Shown here piece after piece: positions 36,887-45,829 of a stretch of DNA of 64,000 nucleotides. Origin of the DNA: Neomesorhizobium sp963726065 (GTDB taxonomy: Bacteria; Pseudomonadota; Alphaproteobacteria; Rhizobiales; Rhizobiaceae); the NCBI GenBank assembly GCA_963726065.1, contig CAVSAU010000016.1, positions 558,001-622,000 of the forward strand, given 5' to 3'. Position 1 is the first letter of the stretch, and every line of letters begins with the position of its first letter. A program made the position numbers and the translations under genes. Under the pieces are notes generated by a model. That model made no database searches, was not told the origin of the DNA, and saw only the letters and a program-made list of their open reading frames with translations.

Positions 36887-37966
36887 ATGGCCCGCATCAC
36901 CCTTCGCCAGTTGCTCGATCACGCCGCCGAACACGGTTACGGCGTGCCGGCATTCAACATCAACAATATGGAGCAGGGCCTCGCCATCATGGAGGCGGCC
37001 AAGGCCTGCGACGCTCCGGTCATCATCCAGGCGTCGCGCGGCGCCCGCAGCTACGCCAACGACGTGATGCTGGCGAAGATGATAGACGCGCTGGCCGAGA
37101 TCTATCCGCACATCCCGGTGTGCATGCACCAGGATCACGGCAACAACGAAGCGACCTGCCTGACCGCCATCCGCCACGGCTTCACTTCGGTGATGATGGA
37201 CGGCTCGCTGGAAGCCGACGCCAAGACGCCGGCAAGCTACGACTACAATGTCGCTATCACCGAACGTGTCTCGCGCATGGCGCACTGGGTCGGCGCCTCG
37301 GTGGAAGGCGAGCTCGGCGTGCTGGGCTCGCTGGAGAGCGGTCACGGCGAGGCCGAAGACGGCCATGGCGCCGAGGGCGCGCTGTCACACGACCAGTTGC
37401 TGACCGACCCCGACCAGGCGGTCGATTTCGTCGCCCGCACCAAGGTCGACGCCCTGGCGATCGCCTGCGGCACCTCCCACGGCGCTTACAAGTTCACCCG
37501 CAAGCCGGACGGCGACATTCTGGCGATGCGCGTCATAGAGGAAATCCACCGCAAGCTGCCCAACACCCATCTCGTCATGCACGGCTCTTCCTCGGTGCCG
37601 CAGGAATTGCAGGACGTCATCAACAAGTATGGCGGTGAGATGCCCCAGACCTATGGCGTGCCGGTCGAGGAGATCGAACGCGGCATCCGCCACGGCGTGC
37701 GCAAGGTCAACATCGACACCGACTGCCGCATGGCGATGACCGGCCAGTTCCGCCGTATCGCCACCGAACATCCGACCGAGTTCGACCCGCGCAAATTCCT
37801 GAAGCCGGCGATGGACGCCATGCGCGATCTCTGCCGCGACCGGCTGGAGCGCTTCGGCACCGCAGGCAACGCATCCAAGATCAAGGTCGTCGCAATGGAC
37901 GAGATGGCCAAACGTTACGCCGCGGGAAAACTCGACCCGCATATCGCAACCGCCAAAGCGGCCTGA
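36887..37966 (+). CDS. cbbA: Fructose/sedoheptulose-bisphosphate aldolase, class II
   Basis: 359 aa, unbroken; zinc aldolase making fructose 1,6- and sedoheptulose 1,7-bisphosphate. Starts MARITLRQLLDHAAEHGYGV at 36887 (GAGGACGAAAGA upstream). PVCMHQDHGNNEATC contains a zinc-site His and the catalytic Asp, ALAIACGTSHGAYKFTRKPD and LVMHGSSSVPQELQDVINKY give the other ligands, and VNIDTDCRMAMTGQFRRIA the phosphate loop. Belongs to the CbbA subtype with the long C-terminal part. Confidence 0.93.
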   Translation: MARITLRQLLDHAAEHGYGVPAFNINNMEQGLAIMEAAKACDAPVIIQASRGARSYANDVMLAKMIDALAEIYPHIPVCMHQDHGNNEATCLTAIRHGFTSVMMDGSLEADAKTPASYDYNVAITERVSRMAHWVGASVEGELGVLGSLESGHGEAEDGHGAEGALSHDQLLTDPDQAVDFVARTKVDALAIACGTSHGAYKFTRKPDGDILAMRVIEEIHRKLPNTHLVMHGSSSVPQELQDVINKYGGEMPQTYGVPVEEIERGIRHGVRKVNIDTDCRMAMTGQFRRIATEHPTEFDPRKFLKPAMDAMRDLCRDRLERFGTAGNASKIKVVAMDEMAKRYAAGKLDPHIATAKAA

Positions 37967-37989
37967 GCAACCAACAGGAGATTTTTGCC

Positions 37990-39483
37990 ATGAACAAGGT
38001 GGACATACAGGCGACCGGAACCATCAAGGAAGGCAAGGAGCGGTATCGCTCCGGCGTCATCCCCTACAAGAAGATGGGTTACTGGGAGCCCGACTACCGG
38101 CCGAAGGACACCGACCTGATCGCCATGTTCCGCATCACTCCGCAGCCGGGCGTCGATCATGAGGAGGCGGCCGCCGCCGTCGCCGGCGAGAGCTCGACAG
38201 CGACCTGGACCGTCGTGTGGACCGACCGGCTGACTGCCTGCGAACTCTACCGCGCCAAGGCCTATCGTTCCGAGCCGGTGCCCAACACCGGTCCCGGCAC
38301 GAAGACCGAGCAGCAGTACTTCGCCTACATCGCCTACGATCTCGACCTGTTCGAACCCGGCTCGATCGCCAACCTGACGGCGTCGATCATCGGCAACGTG
38401 TTCGGTTTCAAGGCGGTCAAGGCCCTGCGGCTGGAGGACATGCGCATTCCCGTCGCCTATCTGAAGACGTTCCAGGGCCCGGCGACCGGCATCGTGGTCG
38501 AGCGCGAGCGCCTCGACAAGTTCGGTCGGCCGCTGCTCGGCGCCACGACCAAGCCGAAGCTCGGCCTCTCCGGCCGCAACTACGGCCGCGTCGTCTACGA
38601 AGCGCTGAAGGGCGGGCTCGATTTCGTCAAGGACGACGAGAACATCAACTCGCAACCCTTCATGCACTGGCGTGACCGCTACCTCTACTGCATGGAGGCG
38701 GTGAACAAGGCGTCCGCCGCCACCGGCGAGGTCAAGGGCCACTATCTCAACGTCACCGCCGGTACCATGGAGGAGATGTACGAGCGCGCCGAGTTCGCCA
38801 AGTCGCTCGGCTCGGCCATCATCATGATCGATCTTGTCATCGGCTACACAGCGATCCAGTCCATGGCGAAGTGGGCGCGCAGGAACGACATGATCCTGCA
38901 CCTGCACCGCGCCGGCAACTCGACCTATTCGCGCCAGAAGAACCACGGCATGAACTTCCGCGTCATCTGCAAGTGGATGCGCATGGCCGGCGTCGACCAT
39001 ATCCATGCCGGCACCGTCGTTGGCAAGCTCGAGGGCGACCCGCTGATGATCAAGGGTTTCTACGACACCTTGCGCGAGGAACGCACGGCGCAGAACCTCG
39101 AGACCGGGCTGTTCTTCGACCAGGAATGGGCGTCGCTCAACAAGGTGATGCCGGTGGCCTCCGGCGGCATCCATGCCGGGCAGATGCACCAGCTCATCCA
39201 CTACCTGGGCGAGGACGTGGTGCTGCAGTTCGGCGGCGGCACCATCGGCCATCCGGACGGCATCCAGGCGGGCGCGACGGCCAACCGCGTTGCGCTGGAG
39301 GCAATGATCCTCGCCCGCAACGAGGGCCGCGACTATCTGCGCGAAGGACCGCAGATCCTGGAGGACGCGGCGAAGTGGTGCTCGCCGCTCAAGGCCGCGC
39401 TGACGACATGGAAGGACATCACCTTCAACTACGAGTCGACCGACACGGCCGATTTCGTGCCCACCGCGACCCCCAGCTTCTAA
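37990..39483 (+). CDS. cbbL: RuBisCO large subunit, red-type form I
   Basis: 497 aa, unbroken. Carboxylates RuBP to two 3-phosphoglycerates. GGLDFVKDDENINSQPFMHW carries the carbamylated Lys and Mg ligands (about residues 207-220), LHLHRAGNSTYSRQKNHGMN follows, and HAGTVVGKLEGDPLMIKGFY is loop 6 with the catalytic Lys. VMPVASGGIHAGQMHQLIHY and LQFGGGTIGHPDGIQAGATA close the active site. Length, the N-terminal extension (VDIQATGTIKEGKERYRSGV) and the adjacent cbbX mark the proteobacterial red-type (form IC/ID) enzyme. AGGAG precedes ATG 37990. Confidence 0.95.
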   Translation: MNKVDIQATGTIKEGKERYRSGVIPYKKMGYWEPDYRPKDTDLIAMFRITPQPGVDHEEAAAAVAGESSTATWTVVWTDRLTACELYRAKAYRSEPVPNTGPGTKTEQQYFAYIAYDLDLFEPGSIANLTASIIGNVFGFKAVKALRLEDMRIPVAYLKTFQGPATGIVVERERLDKFGRPLLGATTKPKLGLSGRNYGRVVYEALKGGLDFVKDDENINSQPFMHWRDRYLYCMEAVNKASAATGEVKGHYLNVTAGTMEEMYERAEFAKSLGSAIIMIDLVIGYTAIQSMAKWARRNDMILHLHRAGNSTYSRQKNHGMNFRVICKWMRMAGVDHIHAGTVVGKLEGDPLMIKGFYDTLREERTAQNLETGLFFDQEWASLNKVMPVASGGIHAGQMHQLIHYLGEDVVLQFGGGTIGHPDGIQAGATANRVALEAMILARNEGRDYLREGPQILEDAAKWCSPLKAALTTWKDITFNYESTDTADFVPTATPSF

Positions 39484-39503
39484 GGACAGGAAGGATCAAA
39501 GTC

Positions 39504-39938
39504 ATGATGACCAATCCCGGAAACAAGGTCACACAGGGGCAGTTCTCGTTCCTGCCCGACCTGACCGACACACAGATTTCGGCGCAGATCAAATACGCGC
39601 TGAAGAACAACTGGGCGGTGAGCGTCGAATATTCCGACGATCCGCATCCCCGCAACACCTATTGGGAGATGTACGGCAATCCGATGTTCGATCTGAAGGA
39701 TCCCGCCGGCATCCTGATGGAGATCAACAGTTGCCGGAAGGCGCTGCCCAACATGTATATCCGCGTCACCGCCTTCGATTCAAGTAAGGGCTGGGAAGCG
39801 CCGCGAATGTCGTTCCTCGTCAACCGGCCGCCGAACGAGCCGGGCTTCCGGCTGCTGCGACAGGAGCGCGACGGCCGCAGCCAGGGTTACAGCATCGTTC
39901 CCTATGCCACCGACAGGCCGGAAGGCGAACGATCCTAA
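39504..39938 (+). CDS. cbbS: RuBisCO small subunit, red-type
   Basis: About 144 aa, unbroken. TQGQFSFLPDLTDTQISAQI, YALKNNWAVSVEYSDDPHPR and NTYWEMYGNPMFDLKDPAGI are the conserved core. The C-terminal extension (PGFRLLRQERDGRSQGYSIV) is the red-type hairpin that lines the central pore. ATG 39504 is followed by another ATG at 39507, and either could be used; AGGAAGGA lies 8-9 bp upstream. Confidence 0.94.
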   Translation: MMTNPGNKVTQGQFSFLPDLTDTQISAQIKYALKNNWAVSVEYSDDPHPRNTYWEMYGNPMFDLKDPAGILMEINSCRKALPNMYIRVTAFDSSKGWEAPRMSFLVNRPPNEPGFRLLRQERDGRSQGYSIVPYATDRPEGERS

Positions 39939-40009
39939 CGCAGCCGGCAACGCTGCTGCATATCAAGGAGCAGCGTTGCCCGCGGGCTTCCCGCAAACAG
40001 GAGGGCACC

Positions 40010-40951
40010 ATGCTGAACAGCCTCGACAAGACAGTTATCGGCGACGGCGAAGTGGTCGATTTGCAGCAGGAGTTCGAAGCTTCGAACATCGACGAGGTGA
40101 TCGACAAGCTGGACCGCGAGCTTGTCGGGCTGAAACCGGTCAAGACACGCATCCGCGAGATCGCCGCACTCCTGCTCGTCGAACGCTTGCGCCGCAAGTT
40201 CGGCATCTCAGCCGAAACGCCGACTTTACACATGAACTTCACCGGCAATCCCGGCACCGGCAAGACCACGGTGGCGTTGCGCATGGCCGAGATCCTGCAC
40301 CGGCTGGGCTATGTGCGCGAGGGTCACCTCGTCTCGGTCACCCGCGACGATCTCGTAGGGCAATATGTCGGGCATACGGCGCCCAAGACCCGCGAGGTGA
40401 TCAAGCGGGCCATGGGCGGCGTGCTGTTCATCGACGAGGCCTATTATCTCTACAAGCCCGAAAACGAACGCGACTATGGCCAGGAATCGATCGAGATTCT
40501 GTTGCAGTGCATGGAGAACAACCGCGACGACCTCGTCGTGATCCTTGCCGGCTACAAGAACAAGATGGACCGCTTCTTCGACAGCAACCCGGGCATGCGC
40601 TCGCGCATCGCCCATCACCTCGACTTCCCGGACTACTCACCCGGGGAGCTCAAATCGATCGCCGACATCATGCTGGCCGGCCAGAACTACCGGCTGAGCG
40701 AAGGCGCTTCAGCTGCCCTGGAGGAATATATCCCTCTGAGGATGAAGATGTCGCACTTTTCCAACGCCCGCTCGATCCGCAACGCGCTTGACCGGGCGCG
40801 TCTTCGGCAGGCCAACCGCCTGTTCGCCCAGCGCAGCGAAAAACTGACCCGGCTCGACCTCATCACCATCGAGGAAGCGGACATTCGCGGCAGCCGGGTT
40901 TTCATGGAAGGGAAACTCGACGGCGATCCAGCGGACGGCGGAGTGACTTGA
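40010..40951 (+). CDS. cbbX: Red-type RuBisCO activase
   Basis: 313 aa AAA+ ATPase that pulls on the large-subunit C-terminus to release inhibitory sugar phosphates from red-type RuBisCO. Walker A NFTGNPGTGKTTVALRMAEI (near residue 80), the pore loop region in DDLVGQYVGHTAPKTREVIK, Walker B GVLFIDEAYYLYKPENERDY, sensor 1 VVILAGYKNKMDRFFDSNPG and the arginine finger in MRSRIAHHLDFPDYSPGE are visible. 71 bp after cbbS; AGGAGG precedes ATG 40010. Confidence 0.95.
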   Translation: MLNSLDKTVIGDGEVVDLQQEFEASNIDEVIDKLDRELVGLKPVKTRIREIAALLLVERLRRKFGISAETPTLHMNFTGNPGTGKTTVALRMAEILHRLGYVREGHLVSVTRDDLVGQYVGHTAPKTREVIKRAMGGVLFIDEAYYLYKPENERDYGQESIEILLQCMENNRDDLVVILAGYKNKMDRFFDSNPGMRSRIAHHLDFPDYSPGELKSIADIMLAGQNYRLSEGASAALEEYIPLRMKMSHFSNARSIRNALDRARLRQANRLFAQRSEKLTRLDLITIEEADIRGSRVFMEGKLDGDPADGGVT

Positions 40952-41014
40952 GACGTCGCAATCGGTAAGGCAATGTGATTGGCGAACGCCATGCAAATAA
41001 GGTGAGAACGAGAC

Positions 41015-41701
41015 ATGACCTCCCGCAGCATCATTGCGCCCTCCGTCCTGTCGTCGGACTTCTCGCGCCTCGGCGAAGAGGTGGAGGCGATCGTCACGGC
41101 AGGCGCCGACTGGATTCACCTCGACGTCATGGACGGCCATTTCGTGCCCAACATCACCTTCGGCCCGCCGGTCATCAAGGCGATCCGCAATCGCACCGAC
41201 AAGGTGTTCGACTGCCATTTGATGATCACGCCGGCCGATCCCTATCTCGCCGCCTTCGCCGATGCCGGCTGCGACATCATCACGGTGCATGCCGAGGCGG
41301 GCCCGCATCTCGACCGCTCGCTGCAGGCGATCCGCAATCTCGGCAAGAAAGCCGGCGTCTCGCTCAACCCCTCCACGCCGGAAAGCGTCATCGAATATGT
41401 GCTCGACCGGCTCGATCTGGTGCTCCTGATGACAGTCAATCCCGGTTTCGGCGGCCAGGCTTTCATCCCGTCCGTCATCGAGAAGATAAAGCGGGTGAAG
41501 GCGCTGATCGGCAGCCGCCCGATCGACATCGAGATCGACGGCGGCGTGACACCCGAAACCGCGCCGCTCGTCACCGCCGCCGGCGCCAACGTGCTGGTCG
41601 CCGGCTCGGCGGTGTTCAAGGGTGGCACGCCCGACGCCTACGCGAAGAACATCGCTGCCATCCGGCAAGCTGCTGACGGGGCGATCCGCAAGGCCGCGTA
41701 A
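41015..41701 (+). CDS. cbbE: Ribulose-phosphate 3-epimerase
   Basis: 228 aa, unbroken; interconverts xylulose 5- and ribulose 5-phosphate to regenerate RuBP. Motifs are APSVLSSDFSRLGEEVEAIV, DWIHLDVMDGHFVPNITFGP (metal His and catalytic Asp), VFDCHLMITPADPYLAAFAD, LLMTVNPGFGGQAFIPSVIE and IEIDGGVTPETAPLVTAAGA. Located downstream of cbbX within the cbb operon. Confidence 0.93.
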   Translation: MTSRSIIAPSVLSSDFSRLGEEVEAIVTAGADWIHLDVMDGHFVPNITFGPPVIKAIRNRTDKVFDCHLMITPADPYLAAFADAGCDIITVHAEAGPHLDRSLQAIRNLGKKAGVSLNPSTPESVIEYVLDRLDLVLLMTVNPGFGGQAFIPSVIEKIKRVKALIGSRPIDIEIDGGVTPETAPLVTAAGANVLVAGSAVFKGGTPDAYAKNIAAIRQAADGAIRKAA

Positions 41702-41726
41702 GCTTACATTCATCGAGGAGGCGACC

Positions 41727-42284
41727 ATGGCTTCAACCCCACCCGTTTGCGATTTCGGTTGGCCGGGGGTCGACGCGACCCTGCCCGGTGTAGACGGCAG
41801 GCAGCATTCGATCTTCGAACAGGCCGGGCCGAACGGCCTCGTCGTGGCCTTCATCTGCAACCATTGCCCTTATGTGAAAGCGGTGATCGCCCGCATCGTG
41901 CGCGACGCGACGGACCTGAAGAGGGAAGGCGTCGGCTTTGTCGCCATCAGTTCCAACGATGCCGGGAGCTATCCGGAGGATTCCTTCGACAACATGAAGC
42001 TTTTCGCCGCCGCGCATAGCTTCTCCTTCCCCTATCTATACGACGAGGACCAGAAGGTCGCCGCCACCTACGGTGCAGCGTGCACGCCGGATTTCTTCGG
42101 CTTCAACAGCGACTTCACCTTGCAGTACCGAGGCCGGCTCGATGCATCGCGCAAGGAAGAAGGCGCCAGCAACCTGCGCCGTGATCTCTACGAAGCGATG
42201 AAACAGATCGCCCGCACCGGCAACGGACCTCTGGACCAGATCGCCTCGGTCGGCTGCTCGATCAAATGGAAGGAAACTGTATGA
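41727..42284 (+). CDS. Thioredoxin-fold protein in the cbb operon
   Basis: 185 aa peroxiredoxin/TlpA-like cytoplasmic protein without a signal peptide. VVAFICNHCPYVKAVIARIV holds a CNHC redox pair; VGFVAISSNDAGSYPEDSFD and VAATYGAACTPDFFGFNSDF contain the cis-Pro-like region and a third Cys. AGGAGG precedes ATG 41727, and its stop overlaps the cbbZ start (ATGA at 42281). It may be a redox regulator of Calvin enzymes or a detoxifying peroxidase; neither can be decided from sequence. Confidence 0.83.
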   Translation: MASTPPVCDFGWPGVDATLPGVDGRQHSIFEQAGPNGLVVAFICNHCPYVKAVIARIVRDATDLKREGVGFVAISSNDAGSYPEDSFDNMKLFAAAHSFSFPYLYDEDQKVAATYGAACTPDFFGFNSDFTLQYRGRLDASRKEEGASNLRRDLYEAMKQIARTGNGPLDQIASVGCSIKWKETV

Positions 42285-42977
42285 GCGACGGCGCCATGTT
42301 GCGGATGCCCAAGGCCATCCTCTTCGATCTCGACGGCACGCTGATCGATTCGGCCCCCGATATCGCCGCTGCCGTCAACGAGCTTCTGGGAGGCCGTGGC
42401 CTGCCGTCGCTTTCTTTGGCGCAGGTCACGTCGATGATCGGCAACGGCGTGGAAAAACTGGTGGAACGCGCCTTCGCGGCTTCCGGCACGCCGCTTTCGA
42501 ACGGTGGAATGGAGGAAGCCAACCGTGAGATGGCGCCAATCTACCTCAGGCATACCACCCGGTTGACGCGGCTGTTGCCAGGTGCGGCTGAAGCGCTGGC
42601 GCAATTGCACGTCGCCGGCGTTCGCCTCGGTGTGGCCACCAACAAGCCGCAGCTCGCCACGCGCGAGATCCTGCTGCATTTCGGGCTGGCGGAGCGGCTT
42701 GGCGCCATTGTCGGCGGCGATGCTGTCACGCGCAAGAAACCGGCGCCGGACGCGCTACTGCTGGCGCTGGAGCGGCTGGGGACCGAAACCGCAGGATGCG
42801 CTGATGGTAGGCGACAGCATCGCCGACGTGGAGGCCGCGCGCGCCGCGGGCATGCCGGTGATCATCGTCCGTGGCGGCTACACGAAAGAGCCGGCCGAGC
42901 AGCTTGGCGCCGATCTCGTCTGCGACAGCCTGCTGGACTTGCCGGCGGCCCTCGACGGCCTGCGCAACGCCGCCTGA
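42281..42977 (+). CDS. cbbZ: Phosphoglycolate phosphatase, CbbZ/Gph type (one frame break)
   Basis: HAD-family phosphatase that removes 2-phosphoglycolate produced by RuBisCO oxygenation. Starts MSDGAMLRMPKAILFDLDGT at 42281; FDLDGTLIDSAPDI is HAD motif I. VAGVRLGVATNKPQ is motif II, and VTRKKPAPDALLLALERLG holds the motif III Lys. A break near 42793 moves to DALMVGDSIADVEAARAAGM (motif IV), ending at 42977. About 232 aa. Last gene of the cbb operon; converges on a cytochrome c gene. Confidence 0.87.
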
Positions 42978-43041
42978 GGCGCATGGCGCCAAAGAGAGTC
43001 CGGGCCGCCATCCCAGGCCAGCCGGCGAGCCGTTACGACGG

Positions 43042-43419
43042 TCAGGGGAACTGCTTGAGGTAGGCCTCGAGATTGACGATGTCGGTATCGTCCTTAAGCC
43101 CGGCAAAGGCCATTTTGGTGCCTTTTACCATCGCCTTCGGATTATGCAGATATTCCTTCAGCTTATCGGCATCCCACACGAGGCCGGCCGCGCCGGCGTC
43201 AATCATCGCCTTGGAATATTTGAAATCCGGATGGGTTCCCGCTGTCCGGCCGAACAAGCCTTTGAGCGACGGACCAACCTTGTTCTGGTCCGTGTCCGCG
43301 ACGTGGCAGGCCTTGCATTTGGCAAAGACTTTTTCTCCAGCAGCGGCGTCCTGGGCCTGCGACTGGCTGGCCCAAAGGGCGGCGATGGATATGGCGGCGA
43401 AAAATGCGGTTAAGCGCAT
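43042..43419 (-). CDS. Cytochrome c2-like periplasmic electron carrier
   Basis: 125 aa from ATG 43419, preceded by GAGGAAACG; longer in-frame starts are possible but would spoil the signal peptide (RLTAFFAAISIAALWASQSQ). CKACH at residues 35-39 binds haem; NKVGPSLKGLFGRTAGTHPD and VKGTKMAFAGLKDDTDIVNL are typical of cytochrome c2, the latter giving the Met ligand. It could shuttle electrons from XoxG to the oxidase (inference). Divergent from the small Cys-rich gene at 43776. Confidence 0.88.
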   Translation of the reverse strand: MRLTAFFAAISIAALWASQSQAQDAAAGEKVFAKCKACHVADTDQNKVGPSLKGLFGRTAGTHPDFKYSKAMIDAGAAGLVWDADKLKEYLHNPKAMVKGTKMAFAGLKDDTDIVNLEAYLKQFP

Positions 43420-43775
43420 GACGTTTCCTCTCGATCGTCTGGGTGCCCTGACGACTCCACGTATGCCGATGCATTGACCCGCCGGCATGCGCTTTAATGC
43501 GGGCAAGCGGGCGGTTGGTCATGTGGGTTACCGGACCGCGGCGCCTGCATGCCGTCAGAAGCTAGACCCGGACAGCAGGAAGTCAACGGTACGAAGGGTC
43601 ACACCATTGGCCATGCCGGGCATTGTTGACGGCCCCCGGACGAAACATTAGCCTTCGCTCACGGGTTCTCACCGGGCACCTTGGGAACCCGCCTGTGGTC
43701 GATCGAATCCGCCGCTGCACAACGCGCATCGGAAGGGATTGAGGGTTATGCCGCCGGACGTCGAGAGGTGCTCCT
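43420..43775. other. Divergent intergenic region
   Basis: 356 bp between the cytochrome c2-like gene (minus) and the 69-aa gene (plus). It must hold both promoters. A GGGTTC (43663-43668) / GAACCC (43685-43690) inverted repeat is the only notable structure; no protein-coding potential was recognised. Confidence 0.45.
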
Positions 43776-43985
43776 ATGAACATGGTCGATCTCGTGTTGA
43801 CGGTTTGCCTGCTGGCGAACCCGAGCAATTGCCGGGACGAACATCTCTATTTCGAAAGCCGCGGCTCGCTTGTGCAGTGCATGCTGCTGGCGCCCGCCGA
43901 AATCGCCAAGTGGACCGAGCAGCATCCGGGCCGCAAGGTGGTCAAGTGGAAATGTCTTTTCCCGGACAATGGACGCGACATCTGA
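43776..43985 (+). CDS. Small conserved Cys-containing protein of unknown function
   Basis: 69 aa. MNMVDLVLTVCLLANPSNCR starts with a short hydrophobic segment, followed by DEHLYFESRGSLVQCMLLAP, then EIAKWTEQHPGRKVVKWKCL and a short polar tail. Four Cys (about positions 11, 19, 35 and 59) suggest metal binding or disulfides. GAGGTGC precedes ATG 43776. From memory, similar short proteins occur in other rhizobia, but no function is known. It lies 43 bp upstream of an ABC transporter operon and may be co-transcribed. Confidence 0.7.
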   Translation: MNMVDLVLTVCLLANPSNCRDEHLYFESRGSLVQCMLLAPAEIAKWTEQHPGRKVVKWKCLFPDNGRDI

Positions 43986-44028
43986 CCGGCAATTCGGCCC
44001 CGGCCTCGTCTTGGGAGGAGACACGAAA

Positions 44029-45024
44029 ATGACTGTATCGAGGCGCCAGGCGCTCGGCATTATTGCAGCAGGAACTGCAGGCGCCATGTTGGCCAATGCG
44101 AGCCGCGCCCATGCAGCCGCCGGCAAGGCGCGCATCGGCGTGTTGAAGTTCGGCACGGTGAGCTGGGAACTCGACACGCTGAAACACCACCGGTTCGACA
44201 CCGGCAACGGCCTGGACCTCGAAGTCGTCTATTTCGCCGGCGAGGACGCCACCAATGTCGCCATGCTGGCCGGTGACATCGACATCATCGTGTCGGACTG
44301 GCTTTGGGTTTCCCGCCAGCGCACCGAGGGCAGCGACGTGACCCTGGCGCCCTACTCCACCGCAGTCGGAGCCATCATGGTCAAACGGGAATCGCCGGTC
44401 AAAACCATCGCCGACCTCAAGGGAAAAAAGATCGGCGTCACAGGCGGACCGATCGACAAGAGCTGGTTGTTGATTCAAGCTCTCACCAAACGCGACCATG
44501 AGCTTGATCTTGCTGCGGAAAACGAGATTGTCTTCGGCGCGCCGCCGCTGATGTCGGAAAAAGCGATGGAAGGCGAGCTCGATGCGGTGCTGAACTTCTG
44601 GCATTTCTGCGCGCGGCTCGAAGCCAACGGCTTTCGTCGCGTGATGGGCGCTAACGAGGCGGCCCGGGCGCTTGGCGCGACCGGCGACGTATCGGCGCTC
44701 GGTTACGTCTTTCACGAGAAATGGGCGGCCGACAACCCCGGCATGGCCATGGGTTTCGTCAAAGCCTCTGCGGCGGCGAAAAACCTGCTGGCCAGCTCGG
44801 ACGAGGAATGGCAACGCCTCGCTCCGACGATGCGCGCCGAGGGCAAGGAACTTGAAGTCCTGCGCGACCGCTACCGCGAAGGCATTCCCAAGCGGTCGGT
44901 CGCCGACGAACAGGCCGATGCCGCGAAGCTCTATGGCATCCTCGCCGAAGTCGGCGGCGAGAAGCTGGTCGGCAAGGCAACGGAAATGGCGCCCGGCACC
45001 TTTTGGCCGGAACTGTTGAAATGA
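44029..45024 (+). CDS. NitT/TauT-type ABC transporter substrate-binding protein
   Basis: 331 aa periplasmic binding protein of the SsuA/TauA class. The N-terminus TVSRRQALGIIAAGTAGAML is a Tat-like twin-arginine signal, with the probable cleavage after AHA near residue 27. ARIGVLKFGTVSWELDTLKH, EDATNVAMLAGDIDIIVSD and PVKTIADLKGKKIGVTGGPI are characteristic. GGAGGAG precedes ATG 44029. It overlaps the permease start (ATGA). Nothing in the sequence fixes the ligand; its place between cbb and xox genes suggests a methylotrophy-related solute. Confidence 0.85.
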   Translation: MTVSRRQALGIIAAGTAGAMLANASRAHAAAGKARIGVLKFGTVSWELDTLKHHRFDTGNGLDLEVVYFAGEDATNVAMLAGDIDIIVSDWLWVSRQRTEGSDVTLAPYSTAVGAIMVKRESPVKTIADLKGKKIGVTGGPIDKSWLLIQALTKRDHELDLAAENEIVFGAPPLMSEKAMEGELDAVLNFWHFCARLEANGFRRVMGANEAARALGATGDVSALGYVFHEKWAADNPGMAMGFVKASAAAKNLLASSDEEWQRLAPTMRAEGKELEVLRDRYREGIPKRSVADEQADAAKLYGILAEVGGEKLVGKATEMAPGTFWPELLK

Positions 45025-45829
45025 ACGAGCAAGGCGGCGCCGAGACTGCAGGTCGCTTGAGGTCGGGGCTCGGCCCAGCCCTGCCCGCCGTGACGGTCAT
45101 CCTGTCGCTCGCCGGCCTGCTCGCCGTCTGGAGCCTTGCGGCCGCGATCTGGCCGAGCCGCGCCTTCCCGCCGCCGGGCGCGGTCTGGCAGGAACTGCTG
45201 AAGGATACCGCCAGCGGCGAACTTCCCTATCATCTCGGCGTCACGCTCGCCCGCGTCGCGGCGTCATTCGTGGTGGCGATGGTGTTCGGCTCGGTCGATC
45301 GGCGTCCTGCTTGGCAGCTATCGGCGCGCCGACAGCTTCTTCAATCCATGGGTCGTGCTGTTTCTCAACCTGCCGGCGCTGGTCATCATCGTGCTTGCCT
45401 ACATCTGGTTCGGCCTCAACGAGGCGGCGGCGATCGGTGCGGTCGCCGTCAACAAGATCCCCAATGTCGTTGTCACCATGCGCGAGGGCGCTCGCGCGCT
45501 TCGATCCGCGTTATGCCGAGATGGCGGCCGTCTATCGCTTCAGCCCCATCGACCGGTTACGCCATATCGTGCTGCCGCAGTTGCAGCCCTATTTCGCCGC
45601 TGCGTCGCGCACCGGCATCGCCCTGATCTGGAAGATCGTGCTTGTGGTGGAACTGCTCGGCCGTTCCAACGGTGTCGGCTTCCAGATTTATCTCTATTTC
45701 CAGCTTTTCGACGTCGCCGCCATCCTTGCCTACACGCTGGCCTTCGTCGCCGTGATGCTGGTCATCGAACTCCTTCTGGTGCAGCCCTTTGAACGACATG
45801 CAACCCGTTGGCGCCGGCGTCCCGCTTAG
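45021..45829 (+). CDS. NitT/TauT-type ABC transporter permease (frame interrupted)
   Basis: Inner-membrane permease of the binding-protein-dependent family. Starts MNEQGGAETAGRLRSGLGPA at 45021; helices at LPAVTVILSLAGLLAVWSLA and VTLARVAASFVVAMVFGS. After a break near 45295 the sequence continues WVVLFLNLPALVIIVLAYIW and FGLNEAAAIGAVAVNKIPNV. After another near 45500 the coupling motif region YAEMAAVYRFSPIDRLRHIV (EAA loop) and LQPYFAAASRTGIALIWKIV follow, ending at 45829. About 269 aa. Overlaps the ATPase start. Confidence 0.82.
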
